Origin: VFKI01 sp964647825
Lineage (GTDB): Bacteria > Pseudomonadota > Gammaproteobacteria > DSM-16500
Length of the DNA: 64,000 nucleotides
Reading direction: 5' to 3'
NCBI GenBank assembly: GCA_964647825.1
Contig: CAZYJL010000007.1
Span: forward strand, 43,268-107,267
Shown here: one piece after another, positions 27,078-36,344 of the stretch
Layout of the letters: every line of letters starts with the position of its first letter
How positions within the stretch are numbered: the stretch's first letter is position 1
The notes under the pieces: model-generated
Told to the model about the DNA's origin: nothing
Database searches by the model: none
Seen by the model: the letters and a program-made list of their open reading frames with translations, nothing else
Translations under genes and position numbers: made by a program

Positions 27078-27998
27078 ATGCGTTTTTCGCCACGGAATGC
27101 GATCAATGACTGGCTTACACGCGAACCCCCCTCTAATGAAGTCTCCCCATATGATTATGACCGTATGCGCTACGAAATCCGTCCGGGCGATGTGTTGCTG
27201 ATCGAGGGCCGTAGCCATGTGAGTAACGTCATTCGTACGATTACCCAAAGCCCATGGACTCACGCGGCGTTATATATTGGCCGTTTTCATGATATTGACG
27301 ACAATCACTTAAAAAAAATTATCGCCGGACACATGAAAAAAAGAGAAAACGTCCGACTCGTTATTGAAGCCGTGCTTGGCAAAGGCACAATCGTTACACC
27401 ACTGAGTTTTTACCGTAATAGTCATATTCGCATCTGTCGACCAACAGGGCTTTCACCGGAAGATGCGCAATTAGTCATAGCCCATGCTGTTAAAGCGTTA
27501 GGTAAACCCTATAGTGTACGCAAAATCCTCGATTTAGCACGCTTTCTACTACCTTGGTCGATACTGCCACGCCGTTGGGCATCCAGTCTTTTCCATACGA
27601 CGTCTGGCGAAATAGAAAGCGGAATTTGCTCTTCATTAATTGCAGAAGCGTTTTCTTCTGTACAATTTCCTATTCTTCCTTTACTCAAGCCAAATGAAAA
27701 TGGCTTAAGTGTCATTAAGCGTAACACCCATCTTTATACACCAAAAGATTTTGATTATTCGCCTTGGTTTGAAATTATCAAATGCCCGGCACTCGACCCT
27801 GAAGAAACGAAACCCTATTATCGACGCCTACCGTGGGCAGCAGATACAATTCATCATGATCATGGCATCATCGCAGATACAACAACACTGCCACCGAAAA
27901 AAAAATCAAATAAATTTTTTAACAAATTTAGTAAAAAGAAAACAGAGCTGCCTGACAAAGGCTTATCTTCTTCTACTGAAAAACAGGACCCCCAATGA
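27078..27998 (+). CDS. YiiX/YebB-like papain-fold hydrolase (peptidase C92 type)
   Basis: The core has the permuted NlpC/P60 arrangement of this family: R-P-G-D-V-L-L-I-E-G near 36-45, the histidine in S-P-W-T-H-A-A-L-Y-I-G near 63, an acidic E in V-I-E-A-V-L-G-K-G, and the cysteine in E-S-G-I-C-S-S-L-I-A-E-A near 186. Such proteins act as amidases or acyl hydrolases on cell wall, lipids or protein adducts. There is no signal peptide, and the tail after about 265 is lysine-rich (P-K-K-K-S-N-K-F-F-N-K-F-S-K-K-K). The stop overlaps the next gene in an ATGA. Confidence 0.75.
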   Translation: MRFSPRNAINDWLTREPPSNEVSPYDYDRMRYEIRPGDVLLIEGRSHVSNVIRTITQSPWTHAALYIGRFHDIDDNHLKKIIAGHMKKRENVRLVIEAVLGKGTIVTPLSFYRNSHIRICRPTGLSPEDAQLVIAHAVKALGKPYSVRKILDLARFLLPWSILPRRWASSLFHTTSGEIESGICSSLIAEAFSSVQFPILPLLKPNENGLSVIKRNTHLYTPKDFDYSPWFEIIKCPALDPEETKPYYRRLPWAADTIHHDHGIIADTTTLPPKKKSNKFFNKFSKKKTELPDKGLSSSTEKQDPQ

Positions 27999-28546
27999 AA
28001 ATCAAGCAAAAATTACTTATTCCTATTTTATCTATTCCTGCATTATTTTTATCTTTTTCTACCATCGCTTCTGCGTTTTTTTGTCCGACAGGTTTTCAAC
28101 AAATTTACCAAGGCGACACCATTGATAGGGTCATACAACAATGCGGCAAGCCCGATAATCAAAAAAAATTAAAATCAACTGCCGCGGATGATAACCTCTC
28201 ACAAGAATGGGTATATAGTAAAGCTGTACTTGGTCAAGGGTCACTGAGAATGAATATTTTATTCTCGCAAAAAAAAGTGATAAATTTAACAGTTAATGGC
28301 ATGAATGTCACAAACACAAATTTATGCGGTCCAACTATTGCATTAAATGATGACATGGCAAAAATTAAAAGCACTTGCGGCGAACCGTCATTAATCAATA
28401 AAAATCAACAAAATACGACACAAGAGGCACCACCCAATCCAGACGATGAAAAAGATTTAAAAAAAGGCACAGTTGAATTTTTTTATAATAGCTCTCCACC
28501 TGTCACACTGATTTTTGTGGATGGATTTTTACAAGGAAAAAAATAA
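27995..28546 (+). CDS. DUF2845-like secreted protein
   Basis: The 183-residue protein has a signal peptide (about 1-28, ending S-A-F-F) and two copies of the small-barrel pattern of this family: F-Q-Q-I-Y-Q-G-D-T-I-D-R-V-I-Q-Q-C-G-K-P-D and later L-N-D-D-M-A-K-I-K-S-T-C-G-E-P-S, each with a C-G-x-P turn, the pairing seen in BLIP-like/SmpA-like folds. The likely place is the periplasm. It is translationally coupled to the C92-type hydrolase, so the two may act together; function is unknown. Confidence 0.65.
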   Translation: MKIKQKLLIPILSIPALFLSFSTIASAFFCPTGFQQIYQGDTIDRVIQQCGKPDNQKKLKSTAADDNLSQEWVYSKAVLGQGSLRMNILFSQKKVINLTVNGMNVTNTNLCGPTIALNDDMAKIKSTCGEPSLINKNQQNTTQEAPPNPDDEKDLKKGTVEFFYNSSPPVTLIFVDGFLQGKK

Positions 28547-28878
28547 ATAATCTAATTTCATCAAAACGAGTGCAGCATTTCATTTATTCTGTCTACTTTG
28601 TCATCCCGCGCTTTAATTAAAAGCACTGGATCCCGCAGATAAACCGCGGAATGACAGCATTAGATGTCAGAAAGCATGAGACCCAATGACAGTATGAAAT
28701 AGAATGATAGCATTAAAAGAAAAAATTTCTGATTAAACTAATTGTGTATAAGAGTGTGCATAAAACTGCGGTTTGACCGAATGATTGAAACAAATCTACA
28801 AAAAATAGCCTACAAAATTCTTGCATCTCATATTAAACACAATATGATGTGCGCTCAACAATCGCATAAGGAAATGCA
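28547..28878. repeat. Intergenic region with GGATCCCGC palindrome and linked tail
   Basis: The palindrome AAAGCACTGGATCCCGCAGA then TAAACCGCGGAATGACAG (28617-28657) also occurs at 41898-41938. Both are followed about 90-100 bases later by a second shared segment, here TTGTGTATAAGAGTGTGCAT AAAAC near 28742-28766. A partial inverted piece (TCATCCCGCGC) precedes it at 28601. The xyl operon promoter must be in the last 100 bases; I see no clear consensus and no operator palindrome. Confidence 0.65.
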
Positions 28879-30273
28879 ATGCAGAAAAAAGAAAAAAACG
28901 GCTATTTCTTTATCATCGCCAGCATCGCTGCCATTGCTGGCATTTTATTTGGTTATGATACTGGTGTTGTTTCAGGTGCCATTCTTTTTCTTCACGAAAC
29001 GTTTCAACTGACTGCAAAAACAAATGGTATGGTCGTTAGTGCTGTATTATTTGGTGCATTATGTGGCGCACTGATGAGTGGTCGTCTTGCAGATCGTTTG
29101 GGCCGAAAGTTTTTATTACTCGCCGACGCCTGTATTTTTATCGCTGGCACACTACTTACGGCTTTTAGCCAAACCATTACGCTGATTATTCTTGGACGGA
29201 TGATTGTTGGTATTGCTATAGGGATTGCCTCATATGTGGCGCCAGTTTATATCTCAGAAATTGCACCTGCGCAGTACCGCGGTATTTTAGTTTCACTGAA
29301 TCAATTAGCTGTCACATTAGGTATTTTATTATCTTATTTTGTTGATTGGCATTTTGCCGCAACCGGTGCTTGGCGTAGTATGTTTTTAGTGGGAGTGATT
29401 CCTGCGATTATTTTTTTGATAGGGTTATGCTATTTGCCCGATAGTCCACGGTGGTTTGTTGCACACCATCAATCTGACAAAGCACTTGCTATTCTTTTAA
29501 AAATTTATCGCAACCGCATACAGGCATTGAAAGAATTAAGCCAAATTGAAAAAAATCTATCGATTGAACAACACACACAAAGCAACTGGCGTCAATTATT
29601 TACTGTGAATATACGCTCAACACTCATCGTTGGAATTGGACTAGCTGTTTTACAACAAGCCACTGGCATTAATACAATTATTTATTACGCACCGACGCTT
29701 TTTCGCATGGCTGGATTTACGAATGCAACGACTGCCATTTTAGCAACCATGGGAATTGGTGTGATTTTTGTCTTATTCACCCTGATTGCTTTACCACTCA
29801 TTGATACAATTGGACGTCGTCCCTTGTTATTAGCAGGATTGACTGGCATGAGCAGTAGTTTGTTTATGCTTGGCATCGTTTTCTTACCCTTTTTACATAT
29901 GGATTATATGAAGTGGGCAGCACTTGGCAGCATGTTAGTTTTTATTGCCTGTTTTGCGTTTAGTTTAGGACCCATTATGTGGTTAATGATTGCAGAAATT
30001 TATCCGCTACGTGTTCGTGGCCTTGGCTCGAGTTTAGCAACCGCTGCAAATTGGGGTAGCAATATGCTTGTTGCATTAACATTTCTAAGTCTTATCGAGC
30101 AGTTTGGCACAAGTAATACTTTTTTTATTTATGGCTTTATTAGTTTTCTAGGCATTTTATTTATTTGGCATTACGTGCCAGAAACACGTGCGATGACTTT
30201 AGAGCAAATTGAAGCACATCTTGAAACAGGACAAGCGCTACGTCACTTAGGGCGTTTACCATTAATTACTTAG
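28879..30273 (+). CDS. Sugar:proton symporter of the MFS, probable D-xylose importer
   Basis: The 464-residue protein with 12 predicted helices belongs to the sugar porter family: G-Y-D-T-G-V-V-S-G-A near 24-33, the G-R-L-A-D-R-L-G-R-K loop between helices 2 and 3, P-V-Y-I-S-E-I-A-P near 118, the Q-Q-A-T-G-I-N motif in helix 7 near 256 and P-E-T-R near the C-terminus. Its place eight bases upstream of xylB and xylA makes D-xylose the likely substrate (XylE/XylT type). AAGGAA precedes the ATG. Confidence 0.88.
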   Translation: MQKKEKNGYFFIIASIAAIAGILFGYDTGVVSGAILFLHETFQLTAKTNGMVVSAVLFGALCGALMSGRLADRLGRKFLLLADACIFIAGTLLTAFSQTITLIILGRMIVGIAIGIASYVAPVYISEIAPAQYRGILVSLNQLAVTLGILLSYFVDWHFAATGAWRSMFLVGVIPAIIFLIGLCYLPDSPRWFVAHHQSDKALAILLKIYRNRIQALKELSQIEKNLSIEQHTQSNWRQLFTVNIRSTLIVGIGLAVLQQATGINTIIYYAPTLFRMAGFTNATTAILATMGIGVIFVLFTLIALPLIDTIGRRPLLLAGLTGMSSSLFMLGIVFLPFLHMDYMKWAALGSMLVFIACFAFSLGPIMWLMIAEIYPLRVRGLGSSLATAANWGSNMLVALTFLSLIEQFGTSNTFFIYGFISFLGILFIWHYVPETRAMTLEQIEAHLETGQALRHLGRLPLIT

Positions 30274-30280
30274 GATATCT

Positions 30281-31741
30281 ATGTATTTGGGTATTGATCT
30301 CGGCACATCGGGTGTCAAAACACTTTTATTAAATGAGACGCAAGATGTGATGGCAGAAGCCTCTTCGCCTCTCATGGTTTCTCGCCCGCAACCACTATGG
30401 TCTGAACAACACCCTGCTGATTGGTGGGCCGCGGTAAATAACTGTGTTCAACAACTTAAAAAAAACTTTTCTGCTGAATTTTCCAATATAAAAACAATAG
30501 GTTTATCTGGACAACAGCATGGTGCTGTTTTACTCGATAAAAAACAAAATGTTTTACGTCCCGCGATCTTATGGAATGACGGTCGTGCGCATGCAGAATG
30601 TTTATCGCTTGCAGAAAAAGTGCCTGATTTTGCAAACATCACGGGCAATTTAATCATGCCTGGATTTACTGCACCTAAAATTGTATGGGTTGCAAAACAT
30701 GAACCAAGTATTTTTCGTGAAACACAAACAATTCTTTTACCAAAAGATTATATTCGTTTCTGTTTATCCGGAGACCTTGCAACCGATATGTCAGATGCAT
30801 CGGGTACCTCGTGGCTGAATGTCAAACAACGTGATTGGTCAGATAAAATGCTAGCTGCGTGTCATTTAACACGACAACACATGCCGACATTATTTGAAGG
30901 CACCGATATGACAGGCACGGTCAGTCGAGCGATTGCAAATGATTGGGGGATTTCACCACAAACTCATATTGCAGGTGGTGGCGGCGACAATGCTGCTAGC
31001 GCCATTAGTATGCAAGTCATACAATCTGGCCGTGCATTTTTATCACTGGGCACGTCTGGCGTTTTTTTTGTAGCGACTGATCACTATTCGCAAAATGCAA
31101 ATAGCAGCTTACATACTTTCTGTCATTGTTTGCCAACACGTTGGCATGCGATGTCAGTCCATTTAAGTGCAGCAGCCTGTCTGGAATGGGCCAAAATACT
31201 TTTTCAAGAAAGGACGATTCATCAATTAATCGAAGAAGCCGCGACTTTATCAAACCCGGAAACGCCTGTTATTTTCTTACCCTATTTATCGGGTGAGCGT
31301 ACACCGCATAATAATCCGCATGCCAAAGGGCTTTTTTTTGGTATGACACACGAAACTACGCGTGCTGATTTAATTCGTGCAATTTTAGAGGGAGTTGCTT
31401 TTGCATTTGCAGATGGACAAGATGCAATTCTAAATGCAGGCGTTGTCATTGAAGAAACGAATGTTACGGGCGGTGGTGCTGCGAGTGAATTTTGGGGAAC
31501 ATTACTCGCTTCAATTTTAAATCGTCCACTCACCTATCGTCATCAAGGTGCAACGGGCGCGGCTCTTGGTGCTGCACAGCTTGCATGGCTGGCGACAAAT
31601 CAAAAGCATCCAGAAAATTCTTTTAACTTATCAAAAATTGAAAAAATTATTTTTCCACAAGAAAATAAAAAAGATTTTTATCAAGCAAAACGTGAAAAAT
31701 TTCGCAAACTGTATCATCACACTCAAACACTTCTTGATTAA
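30281..31741 (+). CDS. xylB: Xylulokinase
   Basis: The FGGY kinase phosphorylates D-xylulose to xylulose 5-phosphate. The N-terminus Y-L-G-I-D-L-G-T-S-G-V-K-T is the ATP-binding phosphate loop; S-G-Q-Q-H-G-A-V-L-L near 75, W-N-D-G-R near 97, G-G-G-G-D-N-A-A-S-A near 233 and V-T-G-G-G-A-A-S-E near 393 are family blocks. Length 486 matches E. coli XylB (484). It lies between the transporter and xylA in one operon. Confidence 0.95.
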   Translation: MYLGIDLGTSGVKTLLLNETQDVMAEASSPLMVSRPQPLWSEQHPADWWAAVNNCVQQLKKNFSAEFSNIKTIGLSGQQHGAVLLDKKQNVLRPAILWNDGRAHAECLSLAEKVPDFANITGNLIMPGFTAPKIVWVAKHEPSIFRETQTILLPKDYIRFCLSGDLATDMSDASGTSWLNVKQRDWSDKMLAACHLTRQHMPTLFEGTDMTGTVSRAIANDWGISPQTHIAGGGGDNAASAISMQVIQSGRAFLSLGTSGVFFVATDHYSQNANSSLHTFCHCLPTRWHAMSVHLSAAACLEWAKILFQERTIHQLIEEAATLSNPETPVIFLPYLSGERTPHNNPHAKGLFFGMTHETTRADLIRAILEGVAFAFADGQDAILNAGVVIEETNVTGGGAASEFWGTLLASILNRPLTYRHQGATGAALGAAQLAWLATNQKHPENSFNLSKIEKIIFPQENKKDFYQAKREKFRKLYHHTQTLLD

Positions 31742-31753
31742 GGATTAAAAATC

Positions 31754-33127
31754 ATGCAAAAATTTTTTGATGCAATACCTGCGATTCAATATGGCGGCCG
31801 AGACACGACTCATTCACTGGCTTTTCGCTATTACAATCCGAATCGAATCATTCTTGGTAAAACCATGGCGGAACATTTACGCATGGGTGTCTGTTATTGG
31901 CATTCTTTTTGTTGGTCAGGCCACGATATTTTTGGTGACGCTGCTTTTCAACGTCCGTGGGAAACCGCTGCAGACCCTATGGAAAATGCTAAAAATCGTG
32001 CTTATGCTGCATTCGAATTTATTGAAAAATTAGGCTTACCTTATTTTACATTTCATGATCGTGATATTGCACCGGAAGGTCACACCCTGCGTGAAACACA
32101 GTCTAACTTAGATAAAATAGTTGATATTATTGGTAATGAAATGGCGCGCACAAACATTCGTTTATTGTGGGGTACAGCGAATTTAACGGCTCACAGAAGT
32201 TATATGGCAGGTGCCGCCACAAATCCCAATCCAGAAATTTTTGCTCGCGCTGTTGCACAAGTCAAAAAAATGATCGATATCACACACACGCTGCAAGGTG
32301 AAAATTATGTTTTATGGGGTGGACGCGAAGGTTACGAAACTTTATTAAATACCGATTTAACGAAAGAAAATGATCAATTGGCACGTTTTCTCCATTTATT
32401 AGTGGAGTACAAATATAAAATAGGTTTTAAGGGAACTTTATTAATTGAACCCAAACCATGTGAACCGAGTAAACATCAATATGATTATGACACTGCAACG
32501 GTATTTGCTTTTTTACAAAAATATCATTTAGAAAAAGAATTTAAAGTGAATATTGAAGCTAATCATGCAACTTTAGCCGGTCATACTTTTTCACATGAAG
32601 TAGCGTATGCTTATTCTGCCAATTTATTTGGTAGTATTGATGCAAACCAAGGTGATCCACAATTAGGTTGGGATACGGACCAATTTCCAACTGATTTAAA
32701 TGAAATGGTCAAAGTGCTTTATATTATATTGAAAAATGGTGGTTTCACGACGGGCGGTTTTAATTTTGATACCAAATTACGTCGACAAAGTATTGATCTC
32801 ATCGATCTATTCTACGGGCATATTAGTGGCATCGATACCATTGCCCGCGCGCTTGAAATCGCTGCGAAATTAATTGCTGAAGGACATTTGCAACGCGCAA
32901 TCGAAACACGATATCAAGCATGGCAATCCGCATTTGGTAAAGACATTTTATCGGGCACTCTATCCATGGAAGACATTGCAACGCATGCACTGACACAAGC
33001 CACTGAACCGCAACCCGTTTCAGGTCGACAGGAAATGTTAGAAATTTTGTTAAGCAGAGCGATAATGCAGGAAGAACCGTTAGCCAATGTGTTAACAACC
33101 GAAAAAAATGCAACTGACACAGTGTAA
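31754..33127 (+). CDS. xylA: Xylose isomerase
   Basis: The metal-dependent TIM-barrel enzyme interconverts D-xylose and D-xylulose. Active-site blocks are W-H-S-F-C-W near 48, T-F-H-D-R-D-I near 99, W-G-G-R-E-G-Y-E near 189, I-E-P-K-P-C-E-P-S-K-H-Q-Y-D-Y-D (metal ligand Glu) near 231, N-I-E-A-N-H-A-T-L-A-G-H near 264 and D-A-N-Q-G-D-P-Q-L-G-W-D-T-D-Q near 295. At 457 residues it is a class II isomerase with a slightly long C-terminus. It ends the operon; no XylR regulator is nearby. Confidence 0.96.
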   Translation: MQKFFDAIPAIQYGGRDTTHSLAFRYYNPNRIILGKTMAEHLRMGVCYWHSFCWSGHDIFGDAAFQRPWETAADPMENAKNRAYAAFEFIEKLGLPYFTFHDRDIAPEGHTLRETQSNLDKIVDIIGNEMARTNIRLLWGTANLTAHRSYMAGAATNPNPEIFARAVAQVKKMIDITHTLQGENYVLWGGREGYETLLNTDLTKENDQLARFLHLLVEYKYKIGFKGTLLIEPKPCEPSKHQYDYDTATVFAFLQKYHLEKEFKVNIEANHATLAGHTFSHEVAYAYSANLFGSIDANQGDPQLGWDTDQFPTDLNEMVKVLYIILKNGGFTTGGFNFDTKLRRQSIDLIDLFYGHISGIDTIARALEIAAKLIAEGHLQRAIETRYQAWQSAFGKDILSGTLSMEDIATHALTQATEPQPVSGRQEMLEILLSRAIMQEEPLANVLTTEKNATDTV

Positions 33128-33556
33128 TAGTTGATTGATTGAGCTTTGTTGAATAAATAAGAACTTGCTTCATCATTTCGCCTCTCTCCTTGCAGAGGCT
33201 AAATGAGAGTTTGCTTCATCATTTCGCTTCTCCCCTTGTGGGAGAAGCTGCCCGAAGGGCTGATGAGGGGTGTTTTGTTATTTTTTAAGCCCCCTTACCC
33301 GGCGAAAAAACACGCCGGCCTCTCCCACAAAGGGAGAGGCGAAGCATTTCGTCGAATTATTTTTATAGCCTTTAGAAAAAAATAAAATCAATTTGTGTGA
33401 CGCAGCTGATGTCTCACGGGCTATTTTTAAACTAACCAATTGATTATACTGAAAAAACCGAATATTTTATAACTAATTGATTTTACTATTTTATCATCTT
33501 ATCAAAAAATAAAAACAAATATAATCAATAAGTTAACCATCAATCTGCCGCGGACA
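33128..33556. repeat. Non-coding gap with REP-like hairpins
   Basis: No gene is visible. At 33229-33276 lies GCTTCTCCCCTTGTGGGAGA then AGCTGCCCGAAGGGCTGATG, an inverted near-copy of 16391-16440. A second hairpin with CACGCCGGCCTCTCCCACAA and AGGGAGAGGC is at 33310-33341. Such tandem REP-like units commonly sit after operons and may end or stabilise the xyl transcript. The last 150 bases are AT-rich and hold ATTTTAT inverted words. Confidence 0.6.
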
Positions 33557-34483
33557 TTACACTTTCTCTTTATCCATCACTGCGTGTATTATCGCTGCCT
33601 GCACGACATTCGCCGCTAACACACTCACCACTTCTTCATCTGCTGCCATTTGCCCTGTCGCCACGCAAAATACGATATCCCCATCAAATCGCGTAAATAC
33701 CGGTGAAATAGCCCGCGCGATACCTGTCGTTGCAACGCGCGCAATCCGTTGCAAGGCGTCACGTGTCAACGCCGCATCAATAAATATCGCGACTAATGTC
33801 GTATTCAATTCTGTGGTAAATGGGGTCGCTGCCTGACCAGATAATAAAAATTTCTCACAATCAGCAAATTGACCGTCTGCAAAACGCGCACCTGCGATGA
33901 TATTTCCGTGCCAATCACGCACATCGCCGCGACTGTTAACCACCGCCCACGCAGTGACGGTCAGACCATCAGGTAAACGACGTTGCGCCCACCCTAAGCC
34001 CCCTGCCATTGGCTCGGCATTGGGTACCAATTTACCCACCCGCGCGCCCGTGCCAGCCCCTACTTGACCGCTTAAGTGATCAACCGATTGCGCTGACACC
34101 GCCATCTCACACGCTAACAGCGCGTCTGCCGGTGTTGGCGCAGCCTGCGGATCACCTGCGCCTAAATCATAAATCGCCGCGGCTGGCACAATGGGCACAT
34201 AGCCATGACGTGTTTTCACCCCTTGCCCACGCTGTTGTAAAAACGTCATCACGCCCATGACAGCGCCTAAACCAAACGCGCTGCCACCGGTTAACACCAA
34301 CGCATGAATGGCGGTGATTGGACTGACTAAGGCAAGTGTGGCTAATTCAGACGAGGCTGGCGCTGCGCCGCAGACATAGCACGCTGCAGGCAATGGCTTT
34401 TCGAATAAAAAAACCGTTAAACCAGTTGCGCGTACGACGTCCGTTGTATGTCCCACCGCAACAAAAGGATGCAAATTTTTCAT
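33557..34483 (-). CDS. P1/S58 family N-terminal-nucleophile peptidase (DmpA/NylC-like)
   Basis: The family cleaves itself to expose a catalytic Thr or Ser and acts on beta-amino peptides, N-terminal residues or amide oligomers. Visible blocks are V-A-V-G-H-T-T-D near the start, L-V-L-T-G-G-S-A-F-G-L near 63-73, G-A-G-T-G-A-R-V-G near 142, A-W-A-V-V-N-S-R-G-D-V near 178 and the likely cleavage site L-N-T-T-L-V-A-I near 226. No signal peptide. At 308 residues it is a complete enzyme. The region is more GC-rich than its surroundings, which may hint at acquisition. Confidence 0.85.
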   Translation of the reverse strand: MKNLHPFVAVGHTTDVVRATGLTVFLFEKPLPAACYVCGAAPASSELATLALVSPITAIHALVLTGGSAFGLGAVMGVMTFLQQRGQGVKTRHGYVPIVPAAAIYDLGAGDPQAAPTPADALLACEMAVSAQSVDHLSGQVGAGTGARVGKLVPNAEPMAGGLGWAQRRLPDGLTVTAWAVVNSRGDVRDWHGNIIAGARFADGQFADCEKFLLSGQAATPFTTELNTTLVAIFIDAALTRDALQRIARVATTGIARAISPVFTRFDGDIVFCVATGQMAADEEVVSVLAANVVQAAIIHAVMDKEKV

Positions 34484-34544
34484 AGTGCAGGATATTACTA
34501 CAATTACCGGTTAAAAATATCAAAATATCTGCTACCCTGTAGCG

Positions 34545-36344
34545 ATGAAAAATTGCCCTAATAAAACTCAAATAATCAGAAAAAAACGAAAATACCACCA
34601 TCTGATTTTACGAGCTCTCTGCATCCTGTTGCTTAGCTGGCAACCCATGCTGGCGCACGCAACCACGTCGTTGACTGTCGTTTTGACAGGCTTAACTGGC
34701 GCACCACTCGACAACGCGCGCGCCGCACTGGATGCCGAAAAAGCACGTTTACTCGCGCAACAAGGAACACCTGCTTCACAAAAAGAGCCGATATTATCTG
34801 CAAAAAATAGAAATGCTTTTTATCACGCTGCGCCAGCACTCATTCAAACTGCCATACAACCTTTTGGGTATTTTCATGCCGTGATTCACCCACAAGGACT
34901 GACTTATCAAAAAAACACATGGCAAGCAGCTTTTCGCATTTTACCCGGTAGACCTTTACCCATCAGCAAAGTCACCATCACGCTCAAAGGCCCGGGCAAA
35001 ACAAATATCTCATTACAAAAATACGTACAGCAGTTTCCGCTAACCGTTGGCGCAACATTCAACACACCCGATTATGAAAAAGCACGTGATGGTTTATTAC
35101 AAACTGCTAATCAACAAGGTTATATCAAAGCGACATTTGTTAAAAAAGAAGTAAAAATTGATTTGAAACAGTATACAGCAGTCATCACACTGCAATTAAC
35201 AACTGGTGAACGTTATTATTTTGGTCCCGTTACTTTTAATCAAACACCGTTTGCGCCAAGCTTTTTACAACGCTTTATTTCTTTTCATGAAGGTGAACCT
35301 TTTTCGAGTCAGAAATTACAAACATTACAAACAAATTTAAGTGAAAGTCATTATTTTCGTGATGTGAACGTCATCCCCGATATTGAACACGCGCAGCAAC
35401 AATCTGTCCCGATTCACGTCTCTCTTAATGTACCAAAAGCGAAAGCGTATACCGCAGGCGTTGGTTATGGCACATTTACCGGGGCGCGTGCGACACTCGG
35501 CGCGGATTATCGTCGTATTGGCCGCTATGGCCAACATTTTTCAATGCAAATGCGTTTATCGTCGGTTTTATCAGGATTATCAGGCAAATATTACATTCCC
35601 GGAAAAAATCCATTAACCGAACAATTTATTTTGGGCGCAGAAGCACAAAAATTTAAACCCGATAATGGCCAAAGTACCTCGCAACAGTTTTCTGCTGGCT
35701 GGATGAAAAAAGTATCTGATATCCAACACGCATTCACACTGACATATTTAATTGAACATTTCGAGGTTGAGAATACGCCGTCTGAATTTAGTCGCCTACT
35801 TTACCCCGGGTATACCGTCTCATGGCTAAAATCAGATAATTTACTTAATCCAACAAACGCCAAAGCACTGCAATTGACCGTGCAAGGTGCTAGTGAACAT
35901 TTTGCTTCTTACGTCAATTTTTTCCAAACAGAGCTCAAAGGAAAATATATTTTTAGCCCAACAGAAGCGAGTCGTATCATCTTGCGCGGTGATGCTGGGT
36001 ATACCGTTGTGAAAGATTTAACAAAATTACCGCTTACGTTACGTTTTTTTGCCGGCGGTTTAACCAGTGTACGCGGCTATGCAGACAGTAGCATCGGACC
36101 TGGCCGTTATTTAGAAACTGCGAGCGTTGAATATCAACATCGACTGTTTGGTAATCTCAGCGGTGCACTTTTTTATGATGTCGGCACCGCCACCGATCAT
36201 TTTAATAATTATTTATTTCGTGGCGAAGGCGCAGGTTTGATTTATCATTCGATGATTGGACCAATCCGAGTTTATGTTGCACGCGCCATGAGTAGCCGAG
36301 GAAAACCGTTACGCACGGAATTTAGCATAGGACCTGAATTTTGA
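34545..36344 (+). CDS. tamA: TamA, outer-membrane assembly factor (Omp85 family)
   Basis: After a signal peptide (about 18-40) the 599-residue protein has three POTRA-like units (about 40-290) and a 16-stranded barrel with the Omp85 signature R-F-F-A-G-G-L-T-S-V-R-G-Y near 508-520, ending in F-S-I-G-P-E-F. TamA works with inner-membrane TamB to move phospholipid and assemble some outer-membrane proteins. The TGA stop overlaps the TTG start of tamB. It diverges from the S58 peptidase gene. Confidence 0.92.
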   Translation: MKNCPNKTQIIRKKRKYHHLILRALCILLLSWQPMLAHATTSLTVVLTGLTGAPLDNARAALDAEKARLLAQQGTPASQKEPILSAKNRNAFYHAAPALIQTAIQPFGYFHAVIHPQGLTYQKNTWQAAFRILPGRPLPISKVTITLKGPGKTNISLQKYVQQFPLTVGATFNTPDYEKARDGLLQTANQQGYIKATFVKKEVKIDLKQYTAVITLQLTTGERYYFGPVTFNQTPFAPSFLQRFISFHEGEPFSSQKLQTLQTNLSESHYFRDVNVIPDIEHAQQQSVPIHVSLNVPKAKAYTAGVGYGTFTGARATLGADYRRIGRYGQHFSMQMRLSSVLSGLSGKYYIPGKNPLTEQFILGAEAQKFKPDNGQSTSQQFSAGWMKKVSDIQHAFTLTYLIEHFEVENTPSEFSRLLYPGYTVSWLKSDNLLNPTNAKALQLTVQGASEHFASYVNFFQTELKGKYIFSPTEASRIILRGDAGYTVVKDLTKLPLTLRFFAGGLTSVRGYADSSIGPGRYLETASVEYQHRLFGNLSGALFYDVGTATDHFNNYLFRGEGAGLIYHSMIGPIRVYVARAMSSRGKPLRTEFSIGPEF

